A program made the translations under genes and the position numbers. The notes under the pieces are model-generated. The model was not told the DNA's origin, searched no databases, and worked only from the letters and a program-made list of their open reading frames with translations. Below are positions 54,566 through 63,882 of a DNA stretch of 64,000 nt, piece by piece. Position 1 is the first letter of the stretch, and every line of letters begins with the position of its first letter. Source of the stretch: CAVTPU01 sp963736695 (lineage in GTDB: Bacteria; Actinomycetota; Actinomycetes; Mycobacteriales; Micromonosporaceae); the NCBI GenBank assembly GCA_963736695.1, contig CAVTPU010000004.1, forward strand, positions 2,542,001-2,606,000, written 5' to 3'.

Positions 54566-55512
54566 CCTCGCGCCTCCACGGCGGCCTGCTCCACCGCGAC
54601 CTGCCCTCGGAACTGGACTTCGCTATCGGTGACCTTCATGAATGCTTCCTCCAGTGACACCTGCTGCGAGGCCAACTCCCAGACGGTGCAGTTTGTCTCT
54701 TGGGCCACCTCGCCGACATCGTCGGTGCGGGCGGCGCTGACAACGAGCGCCATACGTCCGTCACCATCGAGTTCCTGCCGAACAGCGAAGGACTTCGCCT
54801 CGAGTGCCGCCCGCAGGCGTTCGGGCGCGTCGACGCGCACTCGGACCTCGACCAGGTCCGGCGATCCCACGAAATCGGTGATGCTTTGTTCGGCGAGTAG
54901 TCGTCCGCGTCCGATGACGATCACATGGTCAACCGTGCTGGCCATCTCAGCGAGCAGGTGACTGGAGAGGAAGGCAGTCCGGCCAGTCGCCGCATACTCT
55001 TTCAGCAGCCCGCGAAGCCAGACGATGCCGTCCGGGTCAAGACCGTTGATAGGTTCGTCGAGAATGAGGATGTCGGGTTCGCCCAGCAGTGCGCCCGCGA
55101 TCCCCAACCGTTGCCTCATTCCCAGTGAAAACTTGCGGGCTGTCCGGCGGGCAACGGAGGTCAATCCGACTTGGTCGAGCACGGCGTCCACGCGGGCTTT
55201 GGGGATCCGGTTGCCCGCCGCTATCCACCTCAGATGGGCGTATGCGGATCTGTTGGGGTGAACCCAGTTGGCATCCAGAAGCGCGCCGACCGTCCGGGCC
55301 GGATGGGAGATGTCGTGAATCGATCGACCACAGACTGTGGTCCGGCCGGATGACGGCCGGTCGAGCCCGAGGATCATCCGCATCGTGGTGGACTTGCCCG
55401 CCCCGTTCGGCCCGAGGAAACCGGTGACAATACCCGGTTGCACCCGAAAGGACAGGTCGTCAACGGCGGTGATCGGTCCGAAACGCTTCGTGAGGTTCTC
55501 GGCCTCGATCAT
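54562..55512 (-). CDS. ABC transporter ATPase subunit
   Basis: 316 residues. Walker A GPNGAGKST at 35-43, the signature FSLGMRQRLGIAGAL, Walker B DILILDEPINGLDP, and the H-loop in LSSHLLAEM are all intact, so it should hydrolyse ATP. The C-terminal ~90 residues are the DUF4162-like tail common in ABC-2 exporters of the CcmA/NatA type. It begins the operon with the permease 54565. The transported compound is unknown; bacitracin/lantibiotic-type exporters share this architecture. Confidence 0.92.
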   Translation of the reverse strand: MIEAENLTKRFGPITAVDDLSFRVQPGIVTGFLGPNGAGKSTTMRMILGLDRPSSGRTTVCGRSIHDISHPARTVGALLDANWVHPNRSAYAHLRWIAAGNRIPKARVDAVLDQVGLTSVARRTARKFSLGMRQRLGIAGALLGEPDILILDEPINGLDPDGIVWLRGLLKEYAATGRTAFLSSHLLAEMASTVDHVIVIGRGRLLAEQSITDFVGSPDLVEVRVRVDAPERLRAALEAKSFAVRQELDGDGRMALVVSAARTDDVGEVAQETNCTVWELASQQVSLEEAFMKVTDSEVQFRGQVAVEQAAVEARG

Positions 55513-55829
55513 TGATCCCCGCTTCTGTCAGCATTCAAGCATCGCCAGTCTTCAACGTCTTGTGGGCATTCTACGTTGTCCTGATGCGACACGGTTGACC
55601 CACACCGGCGGATGGCGCTTGGTTCCAGTGCTGCCATGGCAGCGTCAGTCAAGGATGCGGCGATCACATCAAAGATCCATAGACGCTGACCGGTTTGAGA
55701 AACAGCAGGTCAGCGGGGGTTGAGTTCGACTTCACGCCGAGGGCTATTGACCTCACAATGGAGTGGAGTGTTGGCTCGCGATAGGCGTCCGACGCCTGTT
55801 CCTTTGGCCTCCTGACGAACACTCGAGTC
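55513..55829. other. Intergenic region, nothing supported
   Basis: 317 bp between the ABC operon start and the DUF4304-like gene. It contains the presumed ABC promoter; I see no gene, repeat or RNA. Confidence 0.4.
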
Positions 55830-56303
55830 TTAGCCATTCAATCGAAGGGTTGAAGGCTCATGTCGTCCGTTTTCGGCCCAACTGTTCGCGTGGGCCCAAA
55901 CGGCTCGCGTTGGCACCGAGTTGTGGGTGCTGGCCGGTTTCTCTACAAAGTAGAAAAGGGCAAGAGCTGCGGAAGGGTTTCGTTGAGGCTCCGACGGACG
56001 CGATCCGGTGTCGCCACGTGCCGTGGAAATGTCGCGGCTGCTTGGTGGGGGCAGCCCGCGCCGCTGCCGGTCGCATTCCCACTTCGCCGCTAGCACCAGT
56101 GCGATGTTGATGTAGAAGAGGTTTAGCTCAGGTGTGGAGTCGCTCGACACCTGCAATTCCACGATGAGTATATCTCCTTCGGGCGAATGCCGACGAAAGA
56201 CATTCCCCTTTCCACGTTCGAAGGCGTAACTGGCGAGCTGACCAGCGAAGCCTTCAGTGAATTCGCTGAACATTCCTTGTACGGACAACGTTATTCCTTG
56301 CAC
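55830..56303 (-). CDS. DUF4304-like protein, probably frameshifted
   Basis: 157 residues in the open frame. The first ~75 residues (MFSEFTEGFAGQLASYAFERGKGNVFRRHS, DILIVELQVSSD, NLFYINIALVLAAKWE) fit the DUF4304 family. After WE the in-frame text is Ser/Arg-rich, while another frame from about 56080 reads QPRHFHGTWRHRIASVGAS, like the conserved WRxRIG part of the family. So a frameshift near 56080 is likely. GTG 56303 or ATG 56273 may be the start. Confidence 0.5.
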   Translation of the reverse strand: MQGITLSVQGMFSEFTEGFAGQLASYAFERGKGNVFRRHSPEGDILIVELQVSSDSTPELNLFYINIALVLAAKWECDRQRRGLPPPSSRDISTARGDTGSRPSEPQRNPSAALALFYFVEKPASTHNSVPTRAVWAHANSWAENGRHEPSTLRLNG

Positions 56304-56385
56304 TCGCTGGGCGCCGGTTGTTCGGCCGTTATTGGACGAGTGGCAGTCGCGTACGACGGCTTCGGCGTGCTGGGCTGCGCTTCCC

Positions 56386-57183
56386 TTATGGATAGAACCG
56401 CAACTCCGGAGCGGTCGCGAGTGCGATCAGTTGATCCAATGTGAACAATGGTTCGGCTCGCGTGGCGACCTGGTCATTGGAGCGGGACTCTGGCGCGTTG
56501 CTGGTGCCGACACGGACGAGCGTGTGACCGGTGTAGACGTCGATCGTCAAGACACGAACGCCATACGCATCCTTGCCGAAGTCGTAGATCTCAATGTGCT
56601 CGCCGCCGGGTCCGGTCTGACACCGAGCCTTGGCGAGAGGAGATGAGCATCGCGAGGCAGCATCACCCGGCGTAAAAGTCTTGTCCCGCATGACGGAAAA
56701 GGTCAACAACCCTGTGCCGGCAGCATCCATGATGGTTGCGCTCGCCGAGACGACCTGATCGCCGTCGCTCACATCGCCCGGCACGGCGACGAGACCGGCA
56801 GTTCCCGGCCGCGCCACGTTATCGCCGAGCTTCGTATCGGCCGGAAGGGCACTCGGAACCGCGTCGAGCAAATAACATGTTAGCCGGTCTGCCGCCTCCT
56901 CGACCGCTGCAACATCGACTCGGGGAGGCGAGGCCCGCAAGGAGGCGCAAGCCGCCGCATCAGGAGCTGCCGCGTCTGACACGCCGCCTCCCGGACCCGG
57001 AACGAAAGTCCATACAACACCAAGGACCGCGACGGCGGCCGCGACCGATCCGGCGACGGCGCGTGCAGTTCGCAGTCGTCGAGAGCGCCGCCCCGCGGCG
57101 ATGACTGTTGTTGATGTCAGGCCCAGCGGCGGTCGGTCCGCGACGTGTGCCCGAAGCGCCTGGCTTACGCGAATGTCGTCCAT
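56386..57183 (-). CDS. Membrane-anchored partner of the SigE-family sigma factor
   Basis: 265 residues. A short cytosolic N-terminus (MDDIRVSQALRAHVADRPPLG), one TM helix (about 33-54: VAGSVAAAVAVLGVVWTFVPG), then an extracytoplasmic domain with paired cysteines (AACASLR, RLTCYLLD, ASRCSSPLAKARC). It starts 4 bp after the sigma gene stop, so the two are co-transcribed. This is the usual place of an anti-sigma factor, but I do not see a zinc-binding anti-sigma motif (HxxxCxxC), so a different regulatory or sensor role is possible. Confidence 0.65.
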   Translation of the reverse strand: MDDIRVSQALRAHVADRPPLGLTSTTVIAAGRRSRRLRTARAVAGSVAAAVAVLGVVWTFVPGPGGGVSDAAAPDAAACASLRASPPRVDVAAVEEAADRLTCYLLDAVPSALPADTKLGDNVARPGTAGLVAVPGDVSDGDQVVSASATIMDAAGTGLLTFSVMRDKTFTPGDAASRCSSPLAKARCQTGPGGEHIEIYDFGKDAYGVRVLTIDVYTGHTLVRVGTSNAPESRSNDQVATRAEPLFTLDQLIALATAPELRFYP

Positions 57184-57186
57184 GGT

Positions 57187-57684
57187 TCACTCCTTCATCA
57201 ACACGGGTGCGTCCAGCGCAAACCGGAGAGCCCGAACCCCACGAGCGGTCTGACTCTTGACTGTCCCCTCGGCGATTCCGAGAAGATTCGCCACCTCAGT
57301 TACCGACAGGTCCTCTAGGTGTCGCAGCACCACCATCGTGCGCTGCTGCACTGGCAGCGCCGCCAGTGCACGCTTGAGGTCCACCAGGTCACCGGCGTCC
57401 GGACCGGATCTGGCGGGCACGTCGGGAGGGTCCGCTGACGACAGCTCTCGCCGCCGATCGCGTCGGTGCGACAGGAAAGTGTTCACCAGGATGCGCCGAA
57501 CATACGCATCCAACGACCCAGACTCGACCCGTCGCCAATGTCGATAGAGTTTGACGAACGATGTCTGAACCAAGTCCTCCGCCGCGTGCCAATCCCCACA
57601 AAGCGCGAACGCCAACCGCTGCAACGCAGCAGCGCGCGCGACGAAGTAGTCGGCGAAGTCCGCCTCCCAGGCCGCATCAGCCAC
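57187..57684 (-). CDS. SigE-family ECF RNA polymerase sigma factor
   Basis: 165 residues from GTG at 57684, chosen because AAGGAGGTGCTGCGG gives a strong ribosome binding site at the right spacing; a longer frame to 57804 adds an unrelated N-terminus. Region 2 reads FADYFVARAAALQRLAFALCGDWHAAEDLVQTSFVKLYRHW; region 4 reads LAALPVQQRTMVVLRHLEDLSVTEVANLLGIAEGTVKSQTARGVRALR. This is the SigE-family (actinobacterial ECF) type. It is followed at once by its membrane partner at 57183. Confidence 0.9.
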   Translation of the reverse strand: MADAAWEADFADYFVARAAALQRLAFALCGDWHAAEDLVQTSFVKLYRHWRRVESGSLDAYVRRILVNTFLSHRRDRRRELSSADPPDVPARSGPDAGDLVDLKRALAALPVQQRTMVVLRHLEDLSVTEVANLLGIAEGTVKSQTARGVRALRFALDAPVLMKE

Positions 57685-58019
57685 CCGCAGCACCTCCTTC
57701 GTGTCACCCCATTGACCCCGCAGCCCGACCAAAGGTTCAACCTCACACGAAAAAATTTGCCCGTAGCCCATGGGGCATGAGCGTGGCCCGCGATCCAGGC
57801 CCACGGAGAACGACTCGGCGGCTAGTCCATTCCACGAACCAGTTCGGTCAATCGGCGCCTTCGTATTCGCCGTTAACCCGCAGGCAGAAGCCCACCATGC
57901 GGTTGCTCAGCTAACGTCGCGCAGCATTGTGACTGGCGCCGCAGGCGCGGACCCGGTCGTAGTGGGCACGGGGTGCAGTGTGGTCGCTATGTGTCTTCGA
58001 CGACGGTTAACCTCAGCGA

Positions 58020-58499
58020 GTGGTTTCCTTGCCGTTGGCCCGGCACCTGCTGAAGGCCAAAGACCTCGCCGACGCCCAATACGCGCAACCGCTGACCGTG
58101 GCCACCCTCGCGGCCGCTGCGGGCTTGTCGCGGGCCTACTTCTGCGCCGCCTTTCGCCGGGAGTTCGGGGTGTCGCCACACGCCTATCTTCTGACTCGCC
58201 GCTTGGAACGGGCCGCCGCGCTGCTCCGCACCACCGACCGGCCGACGGCCGAGATCTGTTTCGCCGTCGGCCTGCACAGCCTCGGTTCGTTCACCACCAG
58301 CTTTACTCGCATGTTCGGCAAGACGCCCACTCAGTACCGCCGGTCGTTCCCGCCCGCCGCGACCTACGCGATGATCCCGACCTGCGTTCTCCGGGCATAC
58401 GCCCGGCCGCAACACCGGACGTTTCGAGAAGACGACGCCGGTGTGGACGACATAGCGTTGTCGCGAAGGATCCAATCCGCACAGGAGACAGCTACATGA
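58020..58499 (+). CDS. AraC-family transcriptional regulator (DNA-binding domain)
   Basis: 159 residues, GTG start. Two helix-turn-helix motifs of the AraC family are visible: PLTVATLAAAAGLSRAYFCAAFRREFGVSPHAYLLTRRLERAAALLRTTDRP and IGFAVGLHS-type FAVGLHSLGSFTTSFTRMFGKTPTQYRR. There is no ligand-binding cupin domain, so it is a short, DNA-binding-only member. Its stop overlaps the start of the VOC gene (ATGA), so they are translationally coupled and it probably controls that gene. Confidence 0.88.
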   Translation: MVSLPLARHLLKAKDLADAQYAQPLTVATLAAAAGLSRAYFCAAFRREFGVSPHAYLLTRRLERAAALLRTTDRPTAEICFAVGLHSLGSFTTSFTRMFGKTPTQYRRSFPPAATYAMIPTCVLRAYARPQHRTFREDDAGVDDIALSRRIQSAQETAT

Positions 58500-58918
58500 T
58501 CAAATTTTCCAACGCCCAACTGTGGGTTCATGACCAAGACGCGGCGCTGGCGTTCTATGTCACGAAGCTCGGCTGGGAGGTTCGCACCGATGTGACCGTC
58601 GCCGAGTTGGGCAACTTCCGCTGGCTGACTGTGGGTCCACCGGCTCAGACCGACCTGGCGGTGGTCCTCATGCCGGTTCCCGGTCCGCCGATGGTCGACG
58701 CGGAGACCGCCAAGCAGGTTGCCAACCTGATGGGCAAGGGTCTGGCGGGCACGATCTTCCTCACTACCGAGGACTGCCATGCCGCCTACCGGGAGTTGAC
58801 CGCCCGCGGAGTCGAGTTCATCGAGCCGCCGGAGGAGCAGTTCTATGGCATCGACGCGAGCTTCCGAGACCCGTCCGGCAACCACATCCGCCTCACCCAG
58901 CTCTACCCAATGCCGTAG
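58496..58918 (+). CDS. VOC (glyoxalase/bleomycin-resistance) family protein
   Basis: 140 residues from the ATG inside the overlapping ATGA at 58496. Segments: NAQLWVHDQDAALAFYVTKLGWEVRTD opening, DLAVVLMPVPGPP, and end YGIDASFRDPSGNHIRLTQL. Putative metal ligands include His of WVHDQ and Glu/His of the C-terminal region. Coupled to an AraC regulator upstream; terminates at a strong hairpin. Confidence 0.9.
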   Translation: MIKFSNAQLWVHDQDAALAFYVTKLGWEVRTDVTVAELGNFRWLTVGPPAQTDLAVVLMPVPGPPMVDAETAKQVANLMGKGLAGTIFLTTEDCHAAYRELTARGVEFIEPPEEQFYGIDASFRDPSGNHIRLTQLYPMP

Positions 58919-58925
58919 ACAGGCG

Positions 58926-58957
58926 GCCGGCCATGAGAATGCGTTTTCATGGCCGGC
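58926..58957. terminator. 14-bp hairpin between VOC and LuxR genes
   Basis: GCCGGCCATGAGAA at 58926-58939 pairs with 58944-58957 (one G-T pair) around the loop TGCG, with GTAGAC/GTCTAC outer arms at 58915 and 58963. It lies between convergent stops and probably serves both genes. Confidence 0.7.
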
Positions 58958-58964
58958 GCCCCGT

Positions 58965-61865
58965 CTACAGGAGACCTGCGCCGACGATAGCGCCCAGTTC
59001 CGCTCTGGAACGGATGCCGAGTTTGCCGTAGAGCCGAGTGAGATGCACCTCCACCGTCTTCGGGCTCATGTGGAGAGTCGCGGCCATGTCCCGGTTGGTG
59101 GCACCGCCGGCGACGAGTTCGGCGATCCGACGTTCGGTGGCGGTGATGTGAGGGGCGGGTTCGCGGGCTGTCGGGCGGATCTGTGTCGCAGGGATGAGTT
59201 TCGGGGCGTCGATCGCGGGCCGCTTTCGGCGTACCCGGGAACGTTCGTCTTCGGTGGTGGCCAACCATGCGGTGGCGCCCAGTTGGTCGAAGATAGTGGC
59301 GGCCTCGGCGAGACAGCGTTCGGCATCACCGGTGCGCCGAGCGCGGCGCAGCAAGCGACCGCGTGTCAGCAGTGTTCGGGCCAGTTCGAAACCGCTCCAG
59401 CCGTGGGGGTCGGGGTCGAGAACTGGTTCGGTGACCGCCACCGCTTCGAGCACATCGCCGCGTGCGGCGGTGAGCAGCGCTTCGGCCCGCAGCCGGGCCG
59501 CCGCCAGCCAGGGACGGGGCACCCGGTCGAGGCGTCGTGTCATGGTGTCGAGCAGTGACCTGGCTGCGTCGAGTGCGCCGGCGGCGACCAGCGCCTCGGC
59601 TCGTTCCGGTGCGGGATCATATCGGCCCAATGGTTCGACGATGCCTACGGCCGCGAGGTGGGCGCCGGCCCGCTCGGTGAGGGCGAGGACTTGGTGGTGA
59701 TCGCCGGCGGACGCGGCCGCGAAGGCCGCTAGTGCGAGGTAGGAGGCGGCGGGGAAACGGCCGCCCAGCCGCTCGAACCGCTCCGCCTCCGCCAACGCCG
59801 CAGGGGCTTGGCTGAGGTCGCCTTCGAGCAGGTCGAGTTGAAGCAAAAGACGACGACCCGGCCGGTACGACGCATCGTGGCCGAGTTGGTTTGCCGATGC
59901 ATTCGCCGCCTGGGCGTATTTTCGGGCGCGAGCCCAGTTGCCGGCATAGACGGCAACCTCGCCGAGACGGGTCAACAGGTCGGGCTCGGTGGCCAGTTCG
60001 CCTCTGGCCTGGTCTCGATCGAGCAGGGTCTGAAAGCGGCTTCTGGCCTGATCGAACTCGTCGATCGCCAGATGCCAGAATCCGGGAGTTGTGGCCTGGT
60101 CGGTGGTTCCACGGGGATCCTCCATTCGCAGCCCGTCCCGCAACAGGTCCGGTCTCGGCACATCACCGGCGAGAACCTCGTAGTAGAAGAGGTTGCACAT
60201 TGCGCAACCAAGCAGGTCAGATTCGCCGGCGGGGCGGAGCACTTCGACTGCCCGAGCGGCGTGTTCTCGGGCCGATGCGGCGTCCGCGTCCGAGAAGACA
60301 GACAGTCGACTGTGGATCGTGCCGAGGAGTATCGGGTCGTCCTGCGCGTCGTCAACCGCTTGGCGGAGTAGTGCTCTTGCGGCGTCGCCACCCGATTGAT
60401 ACCACTCGACAACGCCTCGGGTCATCAGTGCGTGGGCTCGCAGAATGCCCGACGGTAGCGTGGGGGTCTGCTCGTCCAACCAGGTCGCTGTGGCGTCCAG
60501 GTCACCCGCTTCGAACAGCACCTCCCCCAGTCGAACCACCCGGCGGGCTCGGGACTGCCCGTCGTCTGGGGGAGTTCGGTTCAACGCCAAGCGGAGCAGC
60601 TCTACCGCGACTTCCGTGGCTCCCCGGGACCGCGCATCGGCAGCGGCCTCCTCCAATGCCGTTGCGACCGTCGATTGCGGGCCGGTGAGCGCAAGTCCGA
60701 GGTGACGGGCACGCGCCTCCGGTTCTGTCTCCACAGTGGCTAGATGGGCGTGCATGTGGCGCCGGACAGTCTGAGATGTCCGCGCATAGACCGCGGCGGC
60801 GAACAGCGGATGGGTGAACTCGATCCGGTCGCCGTTGACCGTGAGCAGACCGGCCTGTTCGGCTCTGTTGATCGTTTCGTCGATCGAGTGGTCGGCGATC
60901 CCACGTCTGTCGTTGCCGGGGATGTCGTCGAAACTAAGCCCGATCATTGCCAGGTGGATCCGATCAACCGTGGGCCTCGCCATGCTGGCCACGAGAAGCA
61001 GCATGGACTGAACGCGGTCGTCGACACCCGTCAGTTTGTGATCGAGCGCCTCCTCGATCGAGTTTGGTAGGGGAAATGCTGCAGGTAAGGGGATGGGTCG
61101 CCCTGCGGTGCTCCCAGCCATACGGGCGCGGACGGTCTGGATGATCTGCAATGCGTGGAACGGATTTCCCTGGCACAGGTGGTGTAGGCGTCGCAGCGCC
61201 GTGTAGTCGAGCCGAATGTCGAGGTGCGCGTGAAGCAGGGCGTGCAGGTCGGTGGGGTTGAGTCCGTCGAGCCACACCGAGATTCGAGCAGACGGTGCGA
61301 CGTGACGCTCAAGGCTGAGCGGCAATTGGCCCGGTTGCTTGGCTCGTCTCGTGGTCAGCAGGCGAAGATCGGTTCCGGTGCGGCGCAATGCGAAGCTGAG
61401 AACGGCGGCGGTGGCCGGGTCAAGCCATTGAACGTCGTCGAGCAATATCAGCACCCGACTGAATCCTCCGACGCTGGCGAGCAGGCTGTGGACGGCCATG
61501 CCCAGCAGTGGCACGTCGATGGCGTGTTTGATTTGGTCGATTTCGGAGTCGATGCGCCTTAGCGCGATCTCCAACCCACGTCGTTGCGCACGGGGCAGCC
61601 TGGCCAGCGTCTCGGGCGTGGCGAGTGGGCCGATCAGGTCCGCCAGCCCGACAAAGGAGTATCTGGCCTCGGACTGGGTCGCACGGCAGAAGACAACCGT
61701 CCAACCTCCTGCTGTGGCCCGCGTAGCGACGGCCTGCGCGAGCGCGGACTTGCCGATGCCCGCCTCGCCTTCGATGAGTCCAACCACGAGGCCCGACGCT
61801 GTCGAGGTGAGCAACGCGCACGTCCGCTCGAAGTCCATTTCGCGGCCAATGAGGGGGACCGACAT
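58965..61865 (-). CDS. Large ATP-binding LuxR-family (LAL) regulator
   Basis: 966 residues. An AAA-16-type ATPase opens the protein: LIGREMDFERTCALL, Walker A GEAGIGKSALAQAV (about 35-45) and Walker B RVLILLDDVQWLDP (about 139-150). A long helical TPR-like middle follows. The C-terminal HTH of the LuxR/GerE type is at about 904-965 (LVAGGATNRDMAATLHMSPKTVEVHLTRLYGKLGIRSRAEL). This matches LAL regulators that activate secondary-metabolism or catabolic genes. Targets unknown. Confidence 0.92.
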   Translation of the reverse strand: MSVPLIGREMDFERTCALLTSTASGLVVGLIEGEAGIGKSALAQAVATRATAGGWTVVFCRATQSEARYSFVGLADLIGPLATPETLARLPRAQRRGLEIALRRIDSEIDQIKHAIDVPLLGMAVHSLLASVGGFSRVLILLDDVQWLDPATAAVLSFALRRTGTDLRLLTTRRAKQPGQLPLSLERHVAPSARISVWLDGLNPTDLHALLHAHLDIRLDYTALRRLHHLCQGNPFHALQIIQTVRARMAGSTAGRPIPLPAAFPLPNSIEEALDHKLTGVDDRVQSMLLLVASMARPTVDRIHLAMIGLSFDDIPGNDRRGIADHSIDETINRAEQAGLLTVNGDRIEFTHPLFAAAVYARTSQTVRRHMHAHLATVETEPEARARHLGLALTGPQSTVATALEEAAADARSRGATEVAVELLRLALNRTPPDDGQSRARRVVRLGEVLFEAGDLDATATWLDEQTPTLPSGILRAHALMTRGVVEWYQSGGDAARALLRQAVDDAQDDPILLGTIHSRLSVFSDADAASAREHAARAVEVLRPAGESDLLGCAMCNLFYYEVLAGDVPRPDLLRDGLRMEDPRGTTDQATTPGFWHLAIDEFDQARSRFQTLLDRDQARGELATEPDLLTRLGEVAVYAGNWARARKYAQAANASANQLGHDASYRPGRRLLLQLDLLEGDLSQAPAALAEAERFERLGGRFPAASYLALAAFAAASAGDHHQVLALTERAGAHLAAVGIVEPLGRYDPAPERAEALVAAGALDAARSLLDTMTRRLDRVPRPWLAAARLRAEALLTAARGDVLEAVAVTEPVLDPDPHGWSGFELARTLLTRGRLLRRARRTGDAERCLAEAATIFDQLGATAWLATTEDERSRVRRKRPAIDAPKLIPATQIRPTAREPAPHITATERRIAELVAGGATNRDMAATLHMSPKTVEVHLTRLYGKLGIRSRAELGAIVGAGLL

Positions 61866-61943
61866 TCGACAACTATAGGAGATCCCCTGATGTGATTGCC
61901 TGCTGTAGCGCTATAGCTTCAGAGCGTGACTAGAGGAGATTCG

Positions 61944-62405
61944 ATGCGTACGATCGCAGCCGCCACGCTGGCGGGACTGACCATCCTGCTGTTGGCGGGC
62001 TGCGGGCCAGATCAGCCCTCCGCAGCCGGGCCATCATCGGCGAAGGTAGCGACAAAATCGACGGCGGATGCCTGTGACGCGATCGCGAAGGCAAGCGATG
62101 AGGCGACTGGCAAGTTCGCGGATGAGTTAACCGGGCAGGCCGCTGGCGCTGCGGCCCAAGACCCAGCCGCCCAGCAACGGTACGCCGATGCGGTGCGCGG
62201 AATTTTCACCTCGTGGTCCGGTGCGATGCGGAGTCAGATCGGTGCGGCCGGAGACGCCGAACTCGACGGCATCCTTCGAGAATTCGCCGACGCGCTCGAC
62301 CAGCAGGCGGCGAAGATCCGCACGCATGCCGATCTCTCGAACGCGCTGGTGGACACTCCGGAAATCGTCGCGGCCTCGGAAAAACTTGATAAGAAGTGTG
62401 CGTGA
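61944..62405 (+). CDS. Small lipoprotein of unknown function
   Basis: 153 residues from ATG at 61944 (GGAG 6-10 bases before). N-terminal signal MRTIAAATLAGLTILLLAGCG with a lipobox at LLAGC, so surface-anchored. The mature part is helical and charged (SWSGAMRSQIGAAGDAELDGILREFADAL). A single late Cys is present (KLDKKCA end). No family recognised. Confidence 0.75.
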   Translation: MRTIAAATLAGLTILLLAGCGPDQPSAAGPSSAKVATKSTADACDAIAKASDEATGKFADELTGQAAGAAAQDPAAQQRYADAVRGIFTSWSGAMRSQIGAAGDAELDGILREFADALDQQAAKIRTHADLSNALVDTPEIVAASEKLDKKCA

Positions 62406-62427
62406 GCGAGGCGGCAAGGACCTGAAA

Positions 62428-62466
62428 CTGCTCCGGGCCGGCGGGTTACCCGTCGGCCCGGAGCAG
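62428..62466. terminator. Long hairpin between lipoprotein and GNAT genes
   Basis: CTGCTCCGGGCCGGCGGGT and its near-perfect complement (19 bp arms with one G-T type mismatch) meet at a minimal loop. It sits between the convergent stops at 62405 and 62484 and is probably bidirectional. Confidence 0.8.
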
Positions 62467-62483
62467 CCAAAAGGATGCGGCCA

Positions 62484-63128
62484 TCATGCGCAGCCGAACA
62501 GTGGCAGACAATCGGTCAAGCCGTGAATCTCCACCTCGGGGTGTGGTTGGGCGAGCCAGACGTCACGGTCGAGCCGGAGTCGTTGCGAGATCCGCAGCTG
62601 GCCTTGAACCACATGCCGGGCCACACCGTCGTACCCATATCCAAGTTTTTGTGACACCCGCAAAGACGCGGGGTTATCGACGTAGGCGGAGGAGACGACC
62701 GACTGCGCGCCAAGGCCGACAAACGCTAGGTGCACGACGACGCGGCGCATCAGGGTGCCGATCCCCTGCCTATGGTGCCGCTGCCCGAGCCAACTGCCGG
62801 TGGAGCACTCTCGGGTGACCGCGTAGTCGTGACCGGCGATCTCCTGAATGCCGACCACGGATCCGTCCCAGATGACCGCGAACGGCAGCGACCACGACTG
62901 CGGGGTCCACTGCCCCAAGGTGGCCCAGTGATGAAACACCACCGACCGGGCCCGCTCGCTGGGCGCTTGGTCGGTCCACGGCACAGTGAACGGCATCGAT
63001 CGCGGGTCATGCACTCCATCGGCCGCGAGGTCAGCGAGGCGGCCCAGCTCCGCCGGGGATGGCAGCCGCAACTCCAGCGATTGGCAGACGAGCCTGAGCC
63101 CGACGAGTGGAAAGTGATCAACCAGCAT
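62484..63128 (-). CDS. GNAT-family N-acetyltransferase
   Basis: 214 residues from ATG 63128 (the longer frame to 63248 lacks a good start). The RimJ/RimL-type GNAT layout is visible: LELRLPSPAELGRLADLAADGVHD opening, SLPFAVIWDGSVVGIQEIAG, the acetyl-CoA site SWLGQRHHRQGIGTLMRRVV (QGIGT), SAYVDNPASLRVSQKLGYG and the closing GQLRISQRLRLDRDVW. Substrate unknown. Confidence 0.85.
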   Translation of the reverse strand: MLVDHFPLVGLRLVCQSLELRLPSPAELGRLADLAADGVHDPRSMPFTVPWTDQAPSERARSVVFHHWATLGQWTPQSWSLPFAVIWDGSVVGIQEIAGHDYAVTRECSTGSWLGQRHHRQGIGTLMRRVVVHLAFVGLGAQSVVSSAYVDNPASLRVSQKLGYGYDGVARHVVQGQLRISQRLRLDRDVWLAQPHPEVEIHGLTDCLPLFGCA

Positions 63129-63297
63129 GGCCCATTGTCGAGGCGTCACGGCACTCGCCTCAACGGCTTTTCGACGGAGAGCACGTTCGAGGTCATGTTG
63201 GCGCTCACATCGATCAGCCAGATTGCGTCCAGCCCCTATCCTCAACATGCGGATGCGTCCCCTCTATGCCGCCGACAGCGCTGGGAAGAGGATGTTG

Positions 63298-63882
63298 ATG
63301 AAAGCAAGATGCGGTGCGATCGCGGTCCTCGTCGTCGTGGCGGTCGGAGTTCTCGCGGTGGGCGGATGGAATGTCGCATGGTCCACTATGGATGTCGAAA
63401 TTGTGGGAACCTACGACACGTTCCTCCCGGACCGCGCCGAGACCGCACGGTTGTGGGCAGAGATGCATCCGGAGTCGCCGACGGTCGTGCCCATCGAGGA
63501 AATGGCGTTGGTCGAGGCGACGTGGACTGATCGGCAGCACACGCACTGGCCAGCTTCAGAATGCGAGTTTGTCGTTCTCCTGACCCACGGGCCGGATGTC
63601 GATACCGTCGGCCTCGCGGGGAATGCATTTTCATTCGGCTCGTCGAGTGTCATCGATGAAGCGCTGAACCGATATCCAGCCATTCCGCGTGAAGTCAACG
63701 AACTCGGGGTCGCGGAATTCGGCGGCTCCGCATTCTTTGTTGATGCCCAACGTCAACGCCCCACGTTGATGGTCCTGCTGAACTGGCGATCGTCGGCCCC
63801 GTCGCTGGACGAGGTGCGTACCGGAGTGCTGTTTTCATGTGATGGCCGAGTCATCGGCTTCGAGTGGCTGACATCAATCTGA
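63298..63882 (+). CDS. Membrane-anchored protein of unknown function
   Basis: 194 residues from ATG 63298, selected because GGAAGAGG lies 6 bases upstream; ATG 63292 is too close to that site. A TM/signal segment (CGAIAVLVVVAVGVLAVGGWNVAW) is followed by an extracytoplasmic domain rich in Glu/Asp (IEEMALVEATWTD, EVNELGVAEFGGSAFFVDA). No family recognised. Confidence 0.6.
   Translation: MKARCGAIAVLVVVAVGVLAVGGWNVAWSTMDVEIVGTYDTFLPDRAETARLWAEMHPESPTVVPIEEMALVEATWTDRQHTHWPASECEFVVLLTHGPDVDTVGLAGNAFSFGSSSVIDEALNRYPAIPREVNELGVAEFGGSAFFVDAQRQRPTLMVLLNWRSSAPSLDEVRTGVLFSCDGRVIGFEWLTSI

Noticed and set aside
57685..57804. N-terminal extension of the SigE-family sigma factor
   Set aside because: The strong ribosome binding site is just before GTG 57684, and the extension has no sigma-factor similarity.
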